Of a stretch of DNA of 64,000 nt, positions 1 to 8,445 are shown in pieces (position 1 is the stretch's first letter; each line of letters starts with the position of its first letter). The stretch comes from an uncultured Collinsella sp. GTDB lineage: Bacteria > Actinomycetota > Coriobacteriia > Coriobacteriales > Coriobacteriaceae. The DNA lies in assembly GCA_900541875.1 (NCBI GenBank), contig UQLF01000002.1:123751-187750 (forward strand), read 5' to 3'. Below the pieces are notes generated by a model. That model was not told the DNA's origin, did no database searches, and saw only the letters and a program-made list of their open reading frames with translations. A program made the translations under genes and the position numbers.

Positions 1-716
1 CCGATGACGAGACGCACTACAAGTACCCCATTAACGACTTTGTGCTTATCCCGCGCTTTGCGGTGCACGACCCCGAGTTTACGCGCGGTCTGCCCGCCTC
101 CATTACGGGGCAGACGGGTATGGACGCCCTGACTCATGCCGCCGAGGCTTTTATCGGGCGAAGCACCACGCCCTATACGCGTAAGATGGCGCGACAGGCG
201 GTGCAGCTCATCCACGACAATTTGCTCGAGGCCTATGAGCATGGCGACGACATGCGTGCGCGTCGCAATATGCTTTCGGCGGCGTATAAGGCGGGCGTTG
301 CGTTTACCCGCTCCTATGTTGGATACGTTCACGCCATCGCACACAGCTTGGGTGGGCGTTACGGGATTCCGCACGGCTTGGCCAACGCTATCATCCTGCC
401 GCATATGCTTCGCGCCTATGGTGAGGCTGCTGCTCCTAAGCTCGCTGATCTCGCCCGCATGGCCGGCATCGCGCCGGTTAACGCGCAGGACAGCCTGGCG
501 GCCGAGGCCTTTATCGATTGGGTCGACCGCATGAACGCCGCCTTGGATATTCCCAAATATGTGGCGGGCATTCGTCGCTCTGACATTCCGCAGATGGCAG
601 CACATGCCGATGCCGAGGCCAATCCGCTGTACCCCGTTCCGCTTTTGATGGACCGTTTGGAGCTCGAGCGTATGTACGAAGTCGTCGCGGGTGGTATGTT
701 TGAGGACGAGAACTAG
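1..716 (+). CDS. Iron-containing alcohol dehydrogenase, C-terminal part (cut by window edge)
   Basis: The reading frame is open from base 3, so the gene begins outside the window and only about 237 C-terminal residues are seen. These contain the metal-binding region of the iron-dependent alcohol dehydrogenase family (HAIAHSLGGRYGIPHG), with the histidines that bind the metal, followed by the all-helical C-terminal domain. The family reduces aldehydes or ketones to alcohols with NAD(P)H in the cytoplasm. An aldehyde dehydrogenase starts 8 bases after the stop, so the two probably form an operon for alcohol/aldehyde interconversion. The substrate cannot be told from the sequence. A GTG at base 42 is an internal valine and not the start. 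Confidence 0.88.
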   Translation, partial: DDETHYKYPINDFVLIPRFAVHDPEFTRGLPASITGQTGMDALTHAAEAFIGRSTTPYTRKMARQAVQLIHDNLLEAYEHGDDMRARRNMLSAAYKAGVAFTRSYVGYVHAIAHSLGGRYGIPHGLANAIILPHMLRAYGEAAAPKLADLARMAGIAPVNAQDSLAAEAFIDWVDRMNAALDIPKYVAGIRRSDIPQMAAHADAEANPLYPVPLLMDRLELERMYEVVAGGMFEDEN

Positions 717-724
717 GAGGGCCC

Positions 725-2104
725 ATGAACACCGAGGAAATCGCGCGCATCGTCGGCGATCAGCGCACCTACTTTAAGACGCACGCTACGTTTGATGTCG
801 ATGCTCGACGTCGCACGCTCGTGAGTTTACGCGATACGGTACGGGCGCACGAGGCCGATATTGCCCATGCGCTCAAGACCGATTTGGGAAAGTCGCATGA
901 CGAGGCATATATGTGCGAGATCGGTACGTCGCTTTCCGAGATTCGTCATCAGATCGCCCACGTGGCTCGATGGAGTCGTCCGCGCTTGCGTCCGTGTGAC
1001 CTTGCCAACGCCGTGAGTGTGTGCAAAACGCAAGCCGTGCCCTATGGCGTCACGCTCATCATGGCTCCGTGGAACTACCCGTTTTTGCTGACGCTCGAGC
1101 CACTCGCCGGCGCCCTTGCCGCGGGCAATACTGTGGTCATCAAGCCGAGTGCCTATGCTCCGGCATCGAGCGCGGTACTCAAACAGATCTGTGAAGAGGC
1201 GTTTGATCCGCGTCTGGTGACGGTTGTCGAGGGCGGGCGGGCCGAAAACGAAGCGCTACTCGATGAGTGCTGGGACAAGATCTTCTTTACCGGTAGCGTT
1301 CCGGTCGGCAAGCTCGTCATGGAGCGCGCAAGTAAAAACCTTACGCCCGTGACGCTTGAGCTGGGCGGAAAGAGTCCCTGCATCGTGGATGCGACGGCAA
1401 ACTTGAAGGTTGCGGCACGGCGTATCGCCTTTGGTAAATGGCTCAACGTGGGGCAGACCTGCGTGGCGCCCGACTACCTGCTGGTCGATACGAGCGTGCA
1501 CGACGAGCTGCTGGGCCTCATCAAGGGGGAGGTCCGCCGTATGTTTGGCGAGCATCCGCTCGATAACGAGGACTACGGACATATCGTCAACGCCAAGCAT
1601 TTTGCGCGCGTGCGTGGGCTGATCGACCCCGATAAGGTTGTGCTGGGAGGCACGGCGCGCGAGGCTTCGCTCAAGATTGAGCCGACGATTTTGGACGGCG
1701 TGGCCCCCGATGACGCCGTGATGCAGGAGGAGATCTTCGGTCCCATCTTGCCGGTGCTGACGTTTGAGAGCCTAGACGAGGCCGAAGCGTTTATTACGGA
1801 TCGTCCGACGCCGCTGGCCCTGTATATCTTTAGCCAGGATCGTGCAGTTCAGCAACGCTTTGTGCGCTACGTGCCCTTTGGCGGCGGCTGCGTCAACGAC
1901 ACGATCATGCATTTGGCCACGAGCCATATAGGCTTTGGTGGCATGGGCGCGAGCGGTATGGGTCAGTACCATGGACGCGAGAGCTTCGATACGTTTAGCC
2001 ACAAGAAGAGTATCGTGAACAAGGCAACGTGGTTGGACGTGCTATTCCGCTATGCTCCTTACGCAAGCTGGAAGCACAAGTTCGTGCGCATGTTTGTGCA
2101 TTAG
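725..2104 (+). CDS. Aldehyde dehydrogenase (ALDH3-like), NAD(P)-dependent
   Basis: This is a complete 459-residue aldehyde dehydrogenase. The catalytic cysteine is Cys246 in NVGQTCVAP, the general base is Glu212 in LELGGKSP, and the cofactor-binding segment APWNYPF precedes them. The length and the C-terminal GGGCVNDT and GFGGMGASGMG segments fit the class 3 group (fatty or aromatic aldehydes; YwdH and coniferyl-aldehyde dehydrogenase relatives). It oxidises aldehydes to acids in the cytoplasm. AGGAGG lies just before the ATG. It follows the iron alcohol dehydrogenase by 8 bases, which suggests coupled handling of an alcohol/aldehyde pair. The physiological substrate is unknown. Confidence 0.9.
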   Translation: MNTEEIARIVGDQRTYFKTHATFDVDARRRTLVSLRDTVRAHEADIAHALKTDLGKSHDEAYMCEIGTSLSEIRHQIAHVARWSRPRLRPCDLANAVSVCKTQAVPYGVTLIMAPWNYPFLLTLEPLAGALAAGNTVVIKPSAYAPASSAVLKQICEEAFDPRLVTVVEGGRAENEALLDECWDKIFFTGSVPVGKLVMERASKNLTPVTLELGGKSPCIVDATANLKVAARRIAFGKWLNVGQTCVAPDYLLVDTSVHDELLGLIKGEVRRMFGEHPLDNEDYGHIVNAKHFARVRGLIDPDKVVLGGTAREASLKIEPTILDGVAPDDAVMQEEIFGPILPVLTFESLDEAEAFITDRPTPLALYIFSQDRAVQQRFVRYVPFGGGCVNDTIMHLATSHIGFGGMGASGMGQYHGRESFDTFSHKKSIVNKATWLDVLFRYAPYASWKHKFVRMFVH

Positions 2105-2112
2105 AAAAGGGC

Positions 2113-2146
2113 GCAGGTAATACGAACAAGTGTTCCTATTACCTGC
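2113..2146 (+). terminator. Stem-loop after the aldehyde dehydrogenase, terminator-like
   Basis: A perfect 10-base inverted repeat (GCAGGTAATA at 2113-2122 and TATTACCTGC at 2137-2146) encloses a second small palindrome, GAACA-AG-TGTTC. A short TTTT follows, so it can act as the terminator of the dehydrogenase operon. Its right arm (GTGTTCCTATTACCTGCA) resembles 2380-2399, which lies at the promoter of the antisense RNA below. It may therefore also belong to the regulation of that locus. Confidence 0.5.
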
Positions 2147-2209
2147 ATTTTGCGTTAGACTACTGTTATGGAGCACGGATGGGCCAACTCCCTTTAGAAG
2201 GGATTTGGT

Positions 2210-2293
2210 ATGAACGTAAGCGATGTTATTTCGTTATTGGCGTTGTTGATTGCGGCTATCGAACTCGGTCTGTTTATCGGCCGAATGAAATAG
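2210..2293 (+). CDS. 27-residue single-span membrane peptide, probable holin-like type I toxin
   Basis: The frame ATG..TAG encodes MNVSDVISLLALLIAAIEL plus GLFIGRMK. This is one hydrophobic helix of about 18 residues with a short basic tail. AGAAGGGA lies about 7 bases before the ATG. The size, the N-terminus and the lysine-ended tail fit the putative holin-like toxin family found in Firmicutes and related genomes, which are type I toxins acting at the membrane. The stop codon sits at the base of a GC-rich stem-loop (2293-2318). A second hairpin (ACCCG-CGGCAA-CGGGT, 2358-2373) follows and may end the mRNA. Family membership is from pattern recognition. The antisense arrangement described next strengthens it. 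Confidence 0.55.
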   Translation: MNVSDVISLLALLIAAIELGLFIGRMK

Positions 2294-2381
2294 CCGCCCC
2301 CGCGTAAGCGAAGACGGCCACTTCTCACGATGAAAACGTGTATCGGAGTTGGCAAGACCCGCGGCAACGGGTGCCATCCGT
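2290..2381 (-). ncRNA. Probable antisense antitoxin RNA to the 27-residue peptide
   Basis: On the minus strand there is a good promoter: TTGCGC (plus-strand 2411-2416), a 17-base spacer, and TAAGAT (2388-2393), giving a start near 2381. A transcript from there runs towards the toxin gene. After about 65 to 90 bases it meets a stem-loop, GCCGTCTTCGC-TTAC-GCGGGGGCGGC (2318 to 2293). All eleven pairs form when G-U pairs are allowed, and CTATTTCATT follows. The same inverted repeat pairs less well when read on the plus strand (three C-A mismatches), which supports a minus-strand terminator. The RNA would overlap the 3' end of the toxin message, as in known convergent type I modules. No expression evidence is available. 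Confidence 0.45.
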
Positions 2382-2529
2382 GTTCCTATCTTATCTGCAA
2401 GCGTTCTGTCGCGCAAGCGTTGAGGCAAACGATTGAAGGACGCAGACAGGATGTATTTGTGTCCGCACGGGACCGTAGACTTCTCAATAAGGTTACACAC
2501 CGGTTTATCCGGCCGTTAGAGGAGCTGCT

Positions 2530-2856
2530 ATGTACGAGCCTTCACGTGTTCTTCTGTCGTTTCACATCGCAGGATTTCAATATGCCGACGGCGCTTTGGT
2601 CCTAGGCGATCTTAAAGCGGGCGATAAGCTGACGCTGTGCGCCGAGCGCGATAATCCCCATGATCCCGAGGCGGTTGCAATCTACTACGGCAACACCAAA
2701 CTTGGCTATATCCCGGGAAACGAGGTCGGCCCGCTGTCCTTGATGATGTATTACGGCCATGAGGACGTATTTGAGGCCCGCGTGCAACAGGTTGCTCCCG
2801 AACGCAGCCCGTGGCATCAGGTGCGCGTTGGACTCTACGTGGTGGATGCTCGCTAA
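2530..2856 (+). CDS. Stand-alone HIRAN domain protein
   Basis: This 108-residue protein is almost entirely a HIRAN domain: FHIAGFQYADGALVL, then GDKLTLCAERDNPHDPEAVA, then KLGYIP. HIRAN domains bind DNA, in HLTF the 3' end of single strands, and in bacteria they often occur alone or near DNA repair and phage genes. GAGGAG lies before the ATG. It is followed 18 bases later by a small charged protein, and the two probably share a transcript. Its exact role is unknown; a DNA-end or damage sensor is an inference from the family. Confidence 0.75.
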   Translation: MYEPSRVLLSFHIAGFQYADGALVLGDLKAGDKLTLCAERDNPHDPEAVAIYYGNTKLGYIPGNEVGPLSLMMYYGHEDVFEARVQQVAPERSPWHQVRVGLYVVDAR

Positions 2857-2874
2857 TCGGTAAGGGAGGCGGCC

Positions 2875-3054
2875 ATGTTTGACGACGATGACCTGTTCGA
2901 TTTGACGGATGATCCGTTTGAGTGGGACCTGTTGCTCGATGACGATGAGCTGGAGCGGGACCGTAAGAAGCGGCGGGATAAGAAAACTCAGGATGACGCT
3001 TCGAAAAAGCAAGGCAAGCGCCGCCGCGGGCTGTTCGGCGGGCTCTTTGGATAA
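2875..3054 (+). CDS. Small acidic-then-basic hypothetical protein (59 residues)
   Basis: A strong GGGAGG site precedes the ATG. The protein has a very acidic first half (MFDDDDLFDLTDDPFEWD) and a very basic second half (KKQGKRRR) that ends in a glycine/phenylalanine repeat, LFGGLFG. No known domain is recognised. The short distance to the HIRAN gene upstream suggests co-transcription. The charge split suggests a protein- or nucleic-acid-binding adaptor, but this is only a guess. Confidence 0.6.
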   Translation: MFDDDDLFDLTDDPFEWDLLLDDDELERDRKKRRDKKTQDDASKKQGKRRRGLFGGLFG

Positions 3055-3120
3055 CCGCCGCATCGCTACGTCTGTATACTTAGCACGAGTTGAACACGTT
3101 GCGAAATGAGGGCATAGACG

Positions 3121-3666
3121 ATGATGTGGTTTACCGCCGACCTGCACCTGGGCGATACGAATATCTTGCACGACATGGATCGACCGTTTGATTCGGTCGA
3201 GGAGATGAACCGCAAGGTCATCGATGCCATCAATGAGTGCGTGGCTGCGGACGACCGCCTCTATATCCTGGGAGACTTTACGTATCGCTTGCCCATGGCG
3301 GAGGCGGTGCGCCTGCGCGAGCGTATCGAATGCAAGAATGTGACGCTCATCCGCGGTAACCATGACGGCGACTGGGAAGATTCCGACGTACCGCAGATTT
3401 GGGAAGACGTGCGCGATTACCTGGAGATTGCTCCCGGCTATGCCAAGGGTCATCGTCTGGTGATGAGCCACTACCCCATGCTCAGCTGGAACGGCAAGGC
3501 ACGTGGTGCCATTATGCTGCATGGGCATATCCACAGCAGGGGTGACCGCACCAACGCACGCAACCGCGATCGCGAGCGCCCCATTTACCGCTACGATGTG
3601 GGCCTCGACGCCAATGACTACAAGCCTGTAAGTCGTGATCAAATCCTCGGCTATTTTGGACTGTAA
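3121..3666 (+). CDS. Calcineurin-like metallophosphoesterase
   Basis: This 181-residue single-domain phosphoesterase has the full set of metal ligands: Asp7 and His9 (ADLHLGD), Asp52 (LGDF), Asn80-His81 (RGNHDG), His117 (SHYPM) and the GHIH motif at 135-138. Its size and order resemble the small bacterial phosphoesterase group (YfcE-like and phage-type hydrolases). It should hydrolyse phosphate esters, perhaps cyclic or linear nucleotides, in the cytoplasm. A TATACT box about 45 bases upstream suggests its own promoter. The substrate is not predictable. Confidence 0.85.
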   Translation: MMWFTADLHLGDTNILHDMDRPFDSVEEMNRKVIDAINECVAADDRLYILGDFTYRLPMAEAVRLRERIECKNVTLIRGNHDGDWEDSDVPQIWEDVRDYLEIAPGYAKGHRLVMSHYPMLSWNGKARGAIMLHGHIHSRGDRTNARNRDRERPIYRYDVGLDANDYKPVSRDQILGYFGL

Positions 3667-3671
3667 TTCTC

Positions 3672-3710
3672 GAACCACCACAAAGGGGACAGGCACCTTT
3701 GTGGTGGTTC
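3672..3710. repeat. Perfect palindromic repeat of the GGGGACAGGCACC type
   Basis: Two perfect 15-base arms (3672-3686 and 3696-3710) enclose GGACAGGCA. The element contains AAAGGGGACAGGCACCTTT, a motif known from REP-like intergenic repeats in several bacteria. It lies just after a stop codon and could also stop transcription. A related element lies at 19280-19316. Confidence 0.65.
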
Positions 3711-3805
3711 TGGCACCGTTGCCATTATGGCGGCGGCGCCTTTTTTTGTCCGTGCGGCGCGGTAGAGTGTAGGCGGTTGAAATTTGCGTCCATCGAGGAG
3801 CTGCT

Positions 3806-5563
3806 ATGAACGAGATCAAGTGCCCGCATTGTGGCGAAGTATTTAAGGTCGATGCATCCGGCTATGCGGATATCGTCAAGCAGGTGCGCGATACCGAGTT
3901 TTCGCGCGACCTGGACGAGCGTGTGAAGGCAGTTCAGCGCGAGGGCGAGCAGGCGCTGGAGCTTGAGCGCTCGCGTTCGACGGCTGCCTTGCAAAAGGCG
4001 GAGTCTCAGCGCAATGCTCAGCTTGTCGAGCAGAAGAACGCTGCAGCTCAGCAGCTGGCACAAGAAGTCGCCAAGCGCGATGCCGAGCTTGCCGAGCTGC
4101 GCGCCAAGCTTGAGGGCGCTGCCGCAGAGCGTGAGAGCTCAAGCCAGCGCGCGGCGGTTGAGGCCCGTGCCGATGCTCAAAAGGAAAACGCCGAACTTCA
4201 GCGCGAAATCGACAATTTGCGTGCGCAGTTGGGGCGCAAAGATGATGAAGCCAAGCTTGCCGAGGCGGCGGCACGCAATGCTGCTCAAAACGACCTGTCC
4301 GCGCGCGACGCTCAGATTGCCGAGCTGCAGGCCAGGCTCGCCGCGGCGGACAAGGCCCAGGAGATGGCGCTTGCCGCTGCCGCGGCAGAGTCGCGGCGTG
4401 AGCTCGATGCCGCTCGCAGCGAGGCCGAGCGCGCGCTTACTGACTATCGCGCGAAGGTGCAAGAGAAGTTTTCCGCCGCAAAGGCTCAGTCCGAGCAAGA
4501 GGCCGAGGACCTGCGTGCCCAGCTGCGCGAGCAGGAACTGATGGCAAAAATGAACCTATCGAAGGCGGTCGCCGCGGCGGAGCGAGAGCGCGATGAGGCG
4601 CGTGCCAAACTGACGAGCGAGCTGGCGGTGCGCGATTCTCGCGAGGAACAGGCCAAGGCGGCACACGAGCTCGAGCTTGCGCAGGCCAAGCGCGCGAGCG
4701 ATGACCTGATTCGCTACAAGGACGAAGAGATCGAGCGCCTTAAGGACATGAAGGTCCGCCTGTCCACCAAGATGGTGGGCGAGTCGCTCGAGCAGCACTG
4801 CGAGACCGAGTTTAACCGTCTGCGCATGACGGCGTTTCCTAACGCGTACTTCGAGAAGGATAACGATGCGTCCGAGGGCACCAAAGGCGACTTTATCTTT
4901 CGCGAGTGCGACGCGAGCGGCAACGAGGTCATTTCGATTATGTTCGAGATGAAAAACGAGAACGACGAGACCGCGACCAAGCACAAGAACGAGGACTTCT
5001 TTAAGAAACTCGATCACGATCGTCGCCAGAAAGGCTGTGAGTACGCGGTGCTCTGCACGCTGCTCGAGCCCGAGAGCGAGCTCTATAACGCGGGTATCGT
5101 CGACGTGAGTTACCGCTACGAGAAGATGTACGTGATTCGCCCGCAGTTCTTTATTCCCATGATCACACTTCTTCGCAACGCCGCTATGGGTTCGCTTCGC
5201 TATAAGCAGGAACTGGCGGAGTACAAACAGCAGAATATCGACGTCACAAACTTCGAAGCCAAGATGGAGAAGTTCAAGGACGGCTTCTCGCGCAACTACA
5301 ACTTGGCGAGCAAGCAGTTCGAGTCGGCAATCAAGGAGATTGATGCTGCCATTAAGCAGCTCGAGAAGACCAAGGATGACCTGCGTCGCAGTACCGAGAA
5401 TCTGCGTCTGGCCCATAACAAGGCCGATGAGCTTACCATTCGTAAGCTCACCTGGGGTAACAAGACCATGAAGGCGGCGTTTGACGAGGCGCGCGAGGGT
5501 GCAACAGACGCGGGCGATGAGCCTGCCGAGGCAGATTCGTATGAGGTCGAGGATGCCGAGTAG
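3806..5563 (+). CDS. DUF2130 protein with zinc ribbon and long coiled coil
   Basis: The 585-residue protein has three parts. The N-terminus has a CPHCGEVF half zinc ribbon. From about residue 30 to 320 there is an Ala/Glu/Arg-rich coiled coil. The C-terminal half is a DUF2130 domain with GDFIFRE, FEMKNEND, EDFFKKLDHDRRQKG and MYVIRPQFFIPM. The spacing GDF..FEMK resembles the D-(E/D)xK core of restriction-endonuclease-like folds, so nuclease activity is possible but untested. The family is widespread, and members have been seen near phage and restriction genes. GAGGAGCTGCT precedes the ATG. A clear terminator follows. Confidence 0.8.
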   Translation: MNEIKCPHCGEVFKVDASGYADIVKQVRDTEFSRDLDERVKAVQREGEQALELERSRSTAALQKAESQRNAQLVEQKNAAAQQLAQEVAKRDAELAELRAKLEGAAAERESSSQRAAVEARADAQKENAELQREIDNLRAQLGRKDDEAKLAEAAARNAAQNDLSARDAQIAELQARLAAADKAQEMALAAAAAESRRELDAARSEAERALTDYRAKVQEKFSAAKAQSEQEAEDLRAQLREQELMAKMNLSKAVAAAERERDEARAKLTSELAVRDSREEQAKAAHELELAQAKRASDDLIRYKDEEIERLKDMKVRLSTKMVGESLEQHCETEFNRLRMTAFPNAYFEKDNDASEGTKGDFIFRECDASGNEVISIMFEMKNENDETATKHKNEDFFKKLDHDRRQKGCEYAVLCTLLEPESELYNAGIVDVSYRYEKMYVIRPQFFIPMITLLRNAAMGSLRYKQELAEYKQQNIDVTNFEAKMEKFKDGFSRNYNLASKQFESAIKEIDAAIKQLEKTKDDLRRSTENLRLAHNKADELTIRKLTWGNKTMKAAFDEAREGATDAGDEPAEADSYEVEDAE

Positions 5564-5583
5564 GGCATAGCGGATAAGGCAAA

Positions 5584-5626
5584 AGCGGGGCCGCTGGCGA
5601 TGTTGCCAGCGGTCCCGCTTCGTTTT
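5584..5626. terminator. Bidirectional terminator between converging genes
   Basis: Fifteen-base arms at 5584-5598 and 5605-5619, with one G-U pair, are followed by TCGTTTT on the plus strand. On the minus strand TTTTGCC follows. It serves the DUF2130 gene and the helicase gene that converge here. Confidence 0.85.
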
Positions 5627-5641
5627 GCCCATTGTGCTCGG

Positions 5642-8323
5642 CTAGTCCTCGAGTAAATCCTCGATAAAGCCGACGCGGTAGTTTTTGAAGATGGCCTCGC
5701 CGCCGTCTTGCGTGGCGTCCAGATCGACATCGCCCATGATGCCAAAGTCGTGGTCGCCATCTTCGTCGGTAAAAATCTGGTGCACGTGCCACACGTGATC
5801 GGTCTTCTCGTCGCTCTCGTCGATGGTGAACATCGCGGAGCTGCGGGCGTCGCCGTCGGTGAGGATTTCCTCGTGCTGCTCGTGGTAGGCATCGAGGGCT
5901 TTTTGCCAGCGGATTTCGCTCATGCCCCAGTCGTCGTCGAGCTCGCCTAGGTCGCGCACATGCTCGCGGGCGGCAAGGGTCACACGGCGGAAGAGCGCGT
6001 TGCGCACCAACAGCGTGCAGCCACGGCGGTTCGCCACGACCTCGTCGATGCCCTGCGGTGGCGCGGCGTCGAGGGCTGCCGGGTTGCCGGCGTTTTCCCA
6101 CTCGTCCACCAGGCTCGAGTCCACCGAGCGCACCACAAAGCCGAGCCACGAGATAATGTCGCGTAGGCGCTCGTCACGCTTTTCGATGGGCACGGTGCGA
6201 TCGAGTGAGCGGTAGGCCTCTGCGAGGTAGCGCAGCAAAATGCCCTCGGAGCGGGCGATGCCGAGCTTTTGAATGTAACCCTTAAAATCGCTCGCGCTTT
6301 CCAGCATGTCGCGCAGGACGCTCTTGGGAGAGAGCTGGTAGTCGTTGGCCCAGGGCACCTCCTGGCAGTACTTGTCAAAGGCGGCGTCGAGCAAATCCTC
6401 GAGCGGCTTTTCGTACGTGACGTCCTGGATGCGCTCCAAGCGCTCCTCATACTCGATGCCGTCGGCCTTCATCTCGGCCATAGCACGATCGCGTGCTGCG
6501 CGCTCCTGTGCGCGCAATACCTGCTTGGGGTCCTCGAGCGTAGCCTCGACCATCGAGATCAGATCCATGGTATAGGTCTCGCTCTCGGGGTCGAGCAGCT
6601 CCAACGCGGCAAGCAAAAATGGCGAGAGCGGCTGGTCGAGCGCAAAGTCCTCGGGCAGATCGACCGTCAGCGCATAGTCGATGTCTGGTGCGGCGTCAGT
6701 CGGGGCATCGGGCGCGGGCGGCACTTCGGTGCGAACGACGACGCCGGAATCGATGAGCGTGGCGAAAATTTCGTCGGCGCGAACCTCGAGCTTAGCCTTT
6801 TCCTCGGGAGTCTGCAGGCTCGTCTCGATGAGGTCGTGTACGCGGGCTCGGGCATCGCCGCCCTGCTCGACCACGCTAATCACCATGGAGTGCGTGATGC
6901 GCAGGCGCGGCTTGAGCGTTTCGGGCTGCGTCTCGATCAGGCGCTCAAAGGTCTGCTTGTTCCAGGTGACAAAGCCCTCGGGGGCCTTCTTCTTTTTAAT
7001 CTTGCGGAGCTTCTTGGGGTCGTCGCCCGCCTTGGCCATGAGCTTGGCGTTCTCGATCTCGTGCTCCGGTGCCTCGGCGATGACCATGCCCTCGGTATCG
7101 AAGCCCGAACGGCCGGCGCGACCGGCAATCTGATGGAACTCGCGGGCGCGCAGACGACGCATCTTGTAGCCATCGAACTTGGTGAGCGCGGTGAGCACCA
7201 CGGTGTGGATGGGTACGTTGATGCCGACGCCAAGCGTATCAGTACCGCAGATGACGGGCAGCAGGCCCTGCTGCGCCAAGCGCTCGACCAGCAGGCGATA
7301 GCGCGGCAACATGCCAGCATGGTGCACGCCGACGCCGCAGCCGAGCAAGCGCTTGAGGATCTTGCCGAAGGCCGTCGAGAAGCTCGTGCCCTTGGCCGCC
7401 TCCTTGATGGCCTCGCGCTGCTCCTTGCTGGCGATGCCAAAATTGGCGAGCGATTGTGCCGTCGCAAGGGCGGCATCCTGGCTAAAGTGCACGATATAGA
7501 GCGGGGCCTCGCCGCGGCGCATGGCGAGCTCGACGGTGCCCTCGAGGGAGGTCGTCACATAGTCGTAGCTCAGCGGAACAGGACGCGGGGCGTCGACAAC
7601 TAGGTCGCAGGTAGCGCCGGTGTGTTCCTTGAGCGAGGCAGCGATCGCGGTGACATCGCCGAGCGTAGCGCTCATGAGCATGAATTGCGTGTGGGGCAGG
7701 GTGAGCAGCGGCACCTGCCAGGCCCAACCGCGGTCGGGGTCGGCAAAGTAGTGGAACTCGTCCATGGCCACGCAGCCCACGTCGGCATCTTCGCCCTCGC
7801 GCAGTGCGTCGTTGGCAAGGATCTCTGCCGTGCAGCAGATGACGGGCGCCTTGGTGTTGATATGCGTGTCGCCGGTGATCATACCGACGTTATCGCGGCC
7901 GAGCACCTGCACCAGGTCGAAAAACTTCTCGCTGACCAGAGCCTTGATAGGAGCCGTGTAGTAGCAGCGCTTGCCCTGTGCCATGCCCATAAAGAGCATG
8001 CCCAGCGCGACAAGCGACTTGCCCGATCCGGTCGGTGTGCCTAAGATGACGTGATCGCCGGCAGCCAGGTCCATGAGGGCTTCTTCTTGGTGATCCCACA
8101 GCTCAATGCCGCGGCTGCTCGTCCATTCAAAGAAGCGTTCGAAGGCCTGATCGGGCGTGAGCCATGGTTCGGGCTCGCTGCCGTCCTCGGGCTCCCACCA
8201 GGTGGGGGAGAGTGCACCGAGTGAGCCGAATTCGGCTTCGGTTCCCGTGCCGCCCGAGAATGAGCTGGCGGCGCCGGCGCCGGAGACGGTGCTGGCGGCG
8301 GTATCTGTCGTGGTCTGTGCCAT
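5642..8323 (-). CDS. DEAD/DEAH-box RNA helicase of the DUF3516 group
   Basis: This 893-residue Ski2/Mtr4-like superfamily 2 helicase has Walker A GTPTGSGKS (95-103), the DEAD-equivalent box DEFH (187-190), motif III MSATLG and motif VI QIAGRAGRSG. Its C-terminal half is the actinobacterial DUF3516 region. Such proteins unwind RNA with ATP and are thought to act in RNA processing or decay. The frame is open to 8494, but the start is put at the ATG at 8323 (MAQTTTDTA). GAGAAAG lies before it, and the upstream extension is not helicase-like. It is a single gene ending at the shared terminator. Confidence 0.88.
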   Translation of the reverse strand: MAQTTTDTAASTVSGAGAASSFSGGTGTEAEFGSLGALSPTWWEPEDGSEPEPWLTPDQAFERFFEWTSSRGIELWDHQEEALMDLAAGDHVILGTPTGSGKSLVALGMLFMGMAQGKRCYYTAPIKALVSEKFFDLVQVLGRDNVGMITGDTHINTKAPVICCTAEILANDALREGEDADVGCVAMDEFHYFADPDRGWAWQVPLLTLPHTQFMLMSATLGDVTAIAASLKEHTGATCDLVVDAPRPVPLSYDYVTTSLEGTVELAMRRGEAPLYIVHFSQDAALATAQSLANFGIASKEQREAIKEAAKGTSFSTAFGKILKRLLGCGVGVHHAGMLPRYRLLVERLAQQGLLPVICGTDTLGVGINVPIHTVVLTALTKFDGYKMRRLRAREFHQIAGRAGRSGFDTEGMVIAEAPEHEIENAKLMAKAGDDPKKLRKIKKKKAPEGFVTWNKQTFERLIETQPETLKPRLRITHSMVISVVEQGGDARARVHDLIETSLQTPEEKAKLEVRADEIFATLIDSGVVVRTEVPPAPDAPTDAAPDIDYALTVDLPEDFALDQPLSPFLLAALELLDPESETYTMDLISMVEATLEDPKQVLRAQERAARDRAMAEMKADGIEYEERLERIQDVTYEKPLEDLLDAAFDKYCQEVPWANDYQLSPKSVLRDMLESASDFKGYIQKLGIARSEGILLRYLAEAYRSLDRTVPIEKRDERLRDIISWLGFVVRSVDSSLVDEWENAGNPAALDAAPPQGIDEVVANRRGCTLLVRNALFRRVTLAAREHVRDLGELDDDWGMSEIRWQKALDAYHEQHEEILTDGDARSSAMFTIDESDEKTDHVWHVHQIFTDEDGDHDFGIMGDVDLDATQDGGEAIFKNYRVGFIEDLLED

Positions 8324-8445
8324 GTGTTTGCTTTCTCTCGCGATTGTCCGCCAACTATTATGGCGTAGCGTCGCATCGATGCGTTCGCAGGCAAGAAAAT
8401 GCAGGAAATGGGCGTTCTGCCCAGCCGTTTGGTGCAGTCGCCAGC

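Noticed and set aside
6269..7603. A 444-codon frame opposite the DUF3516 helicase
   Set aside because: It has no ribosome binding site or motif; helicase motifs are intact on the minus strand.
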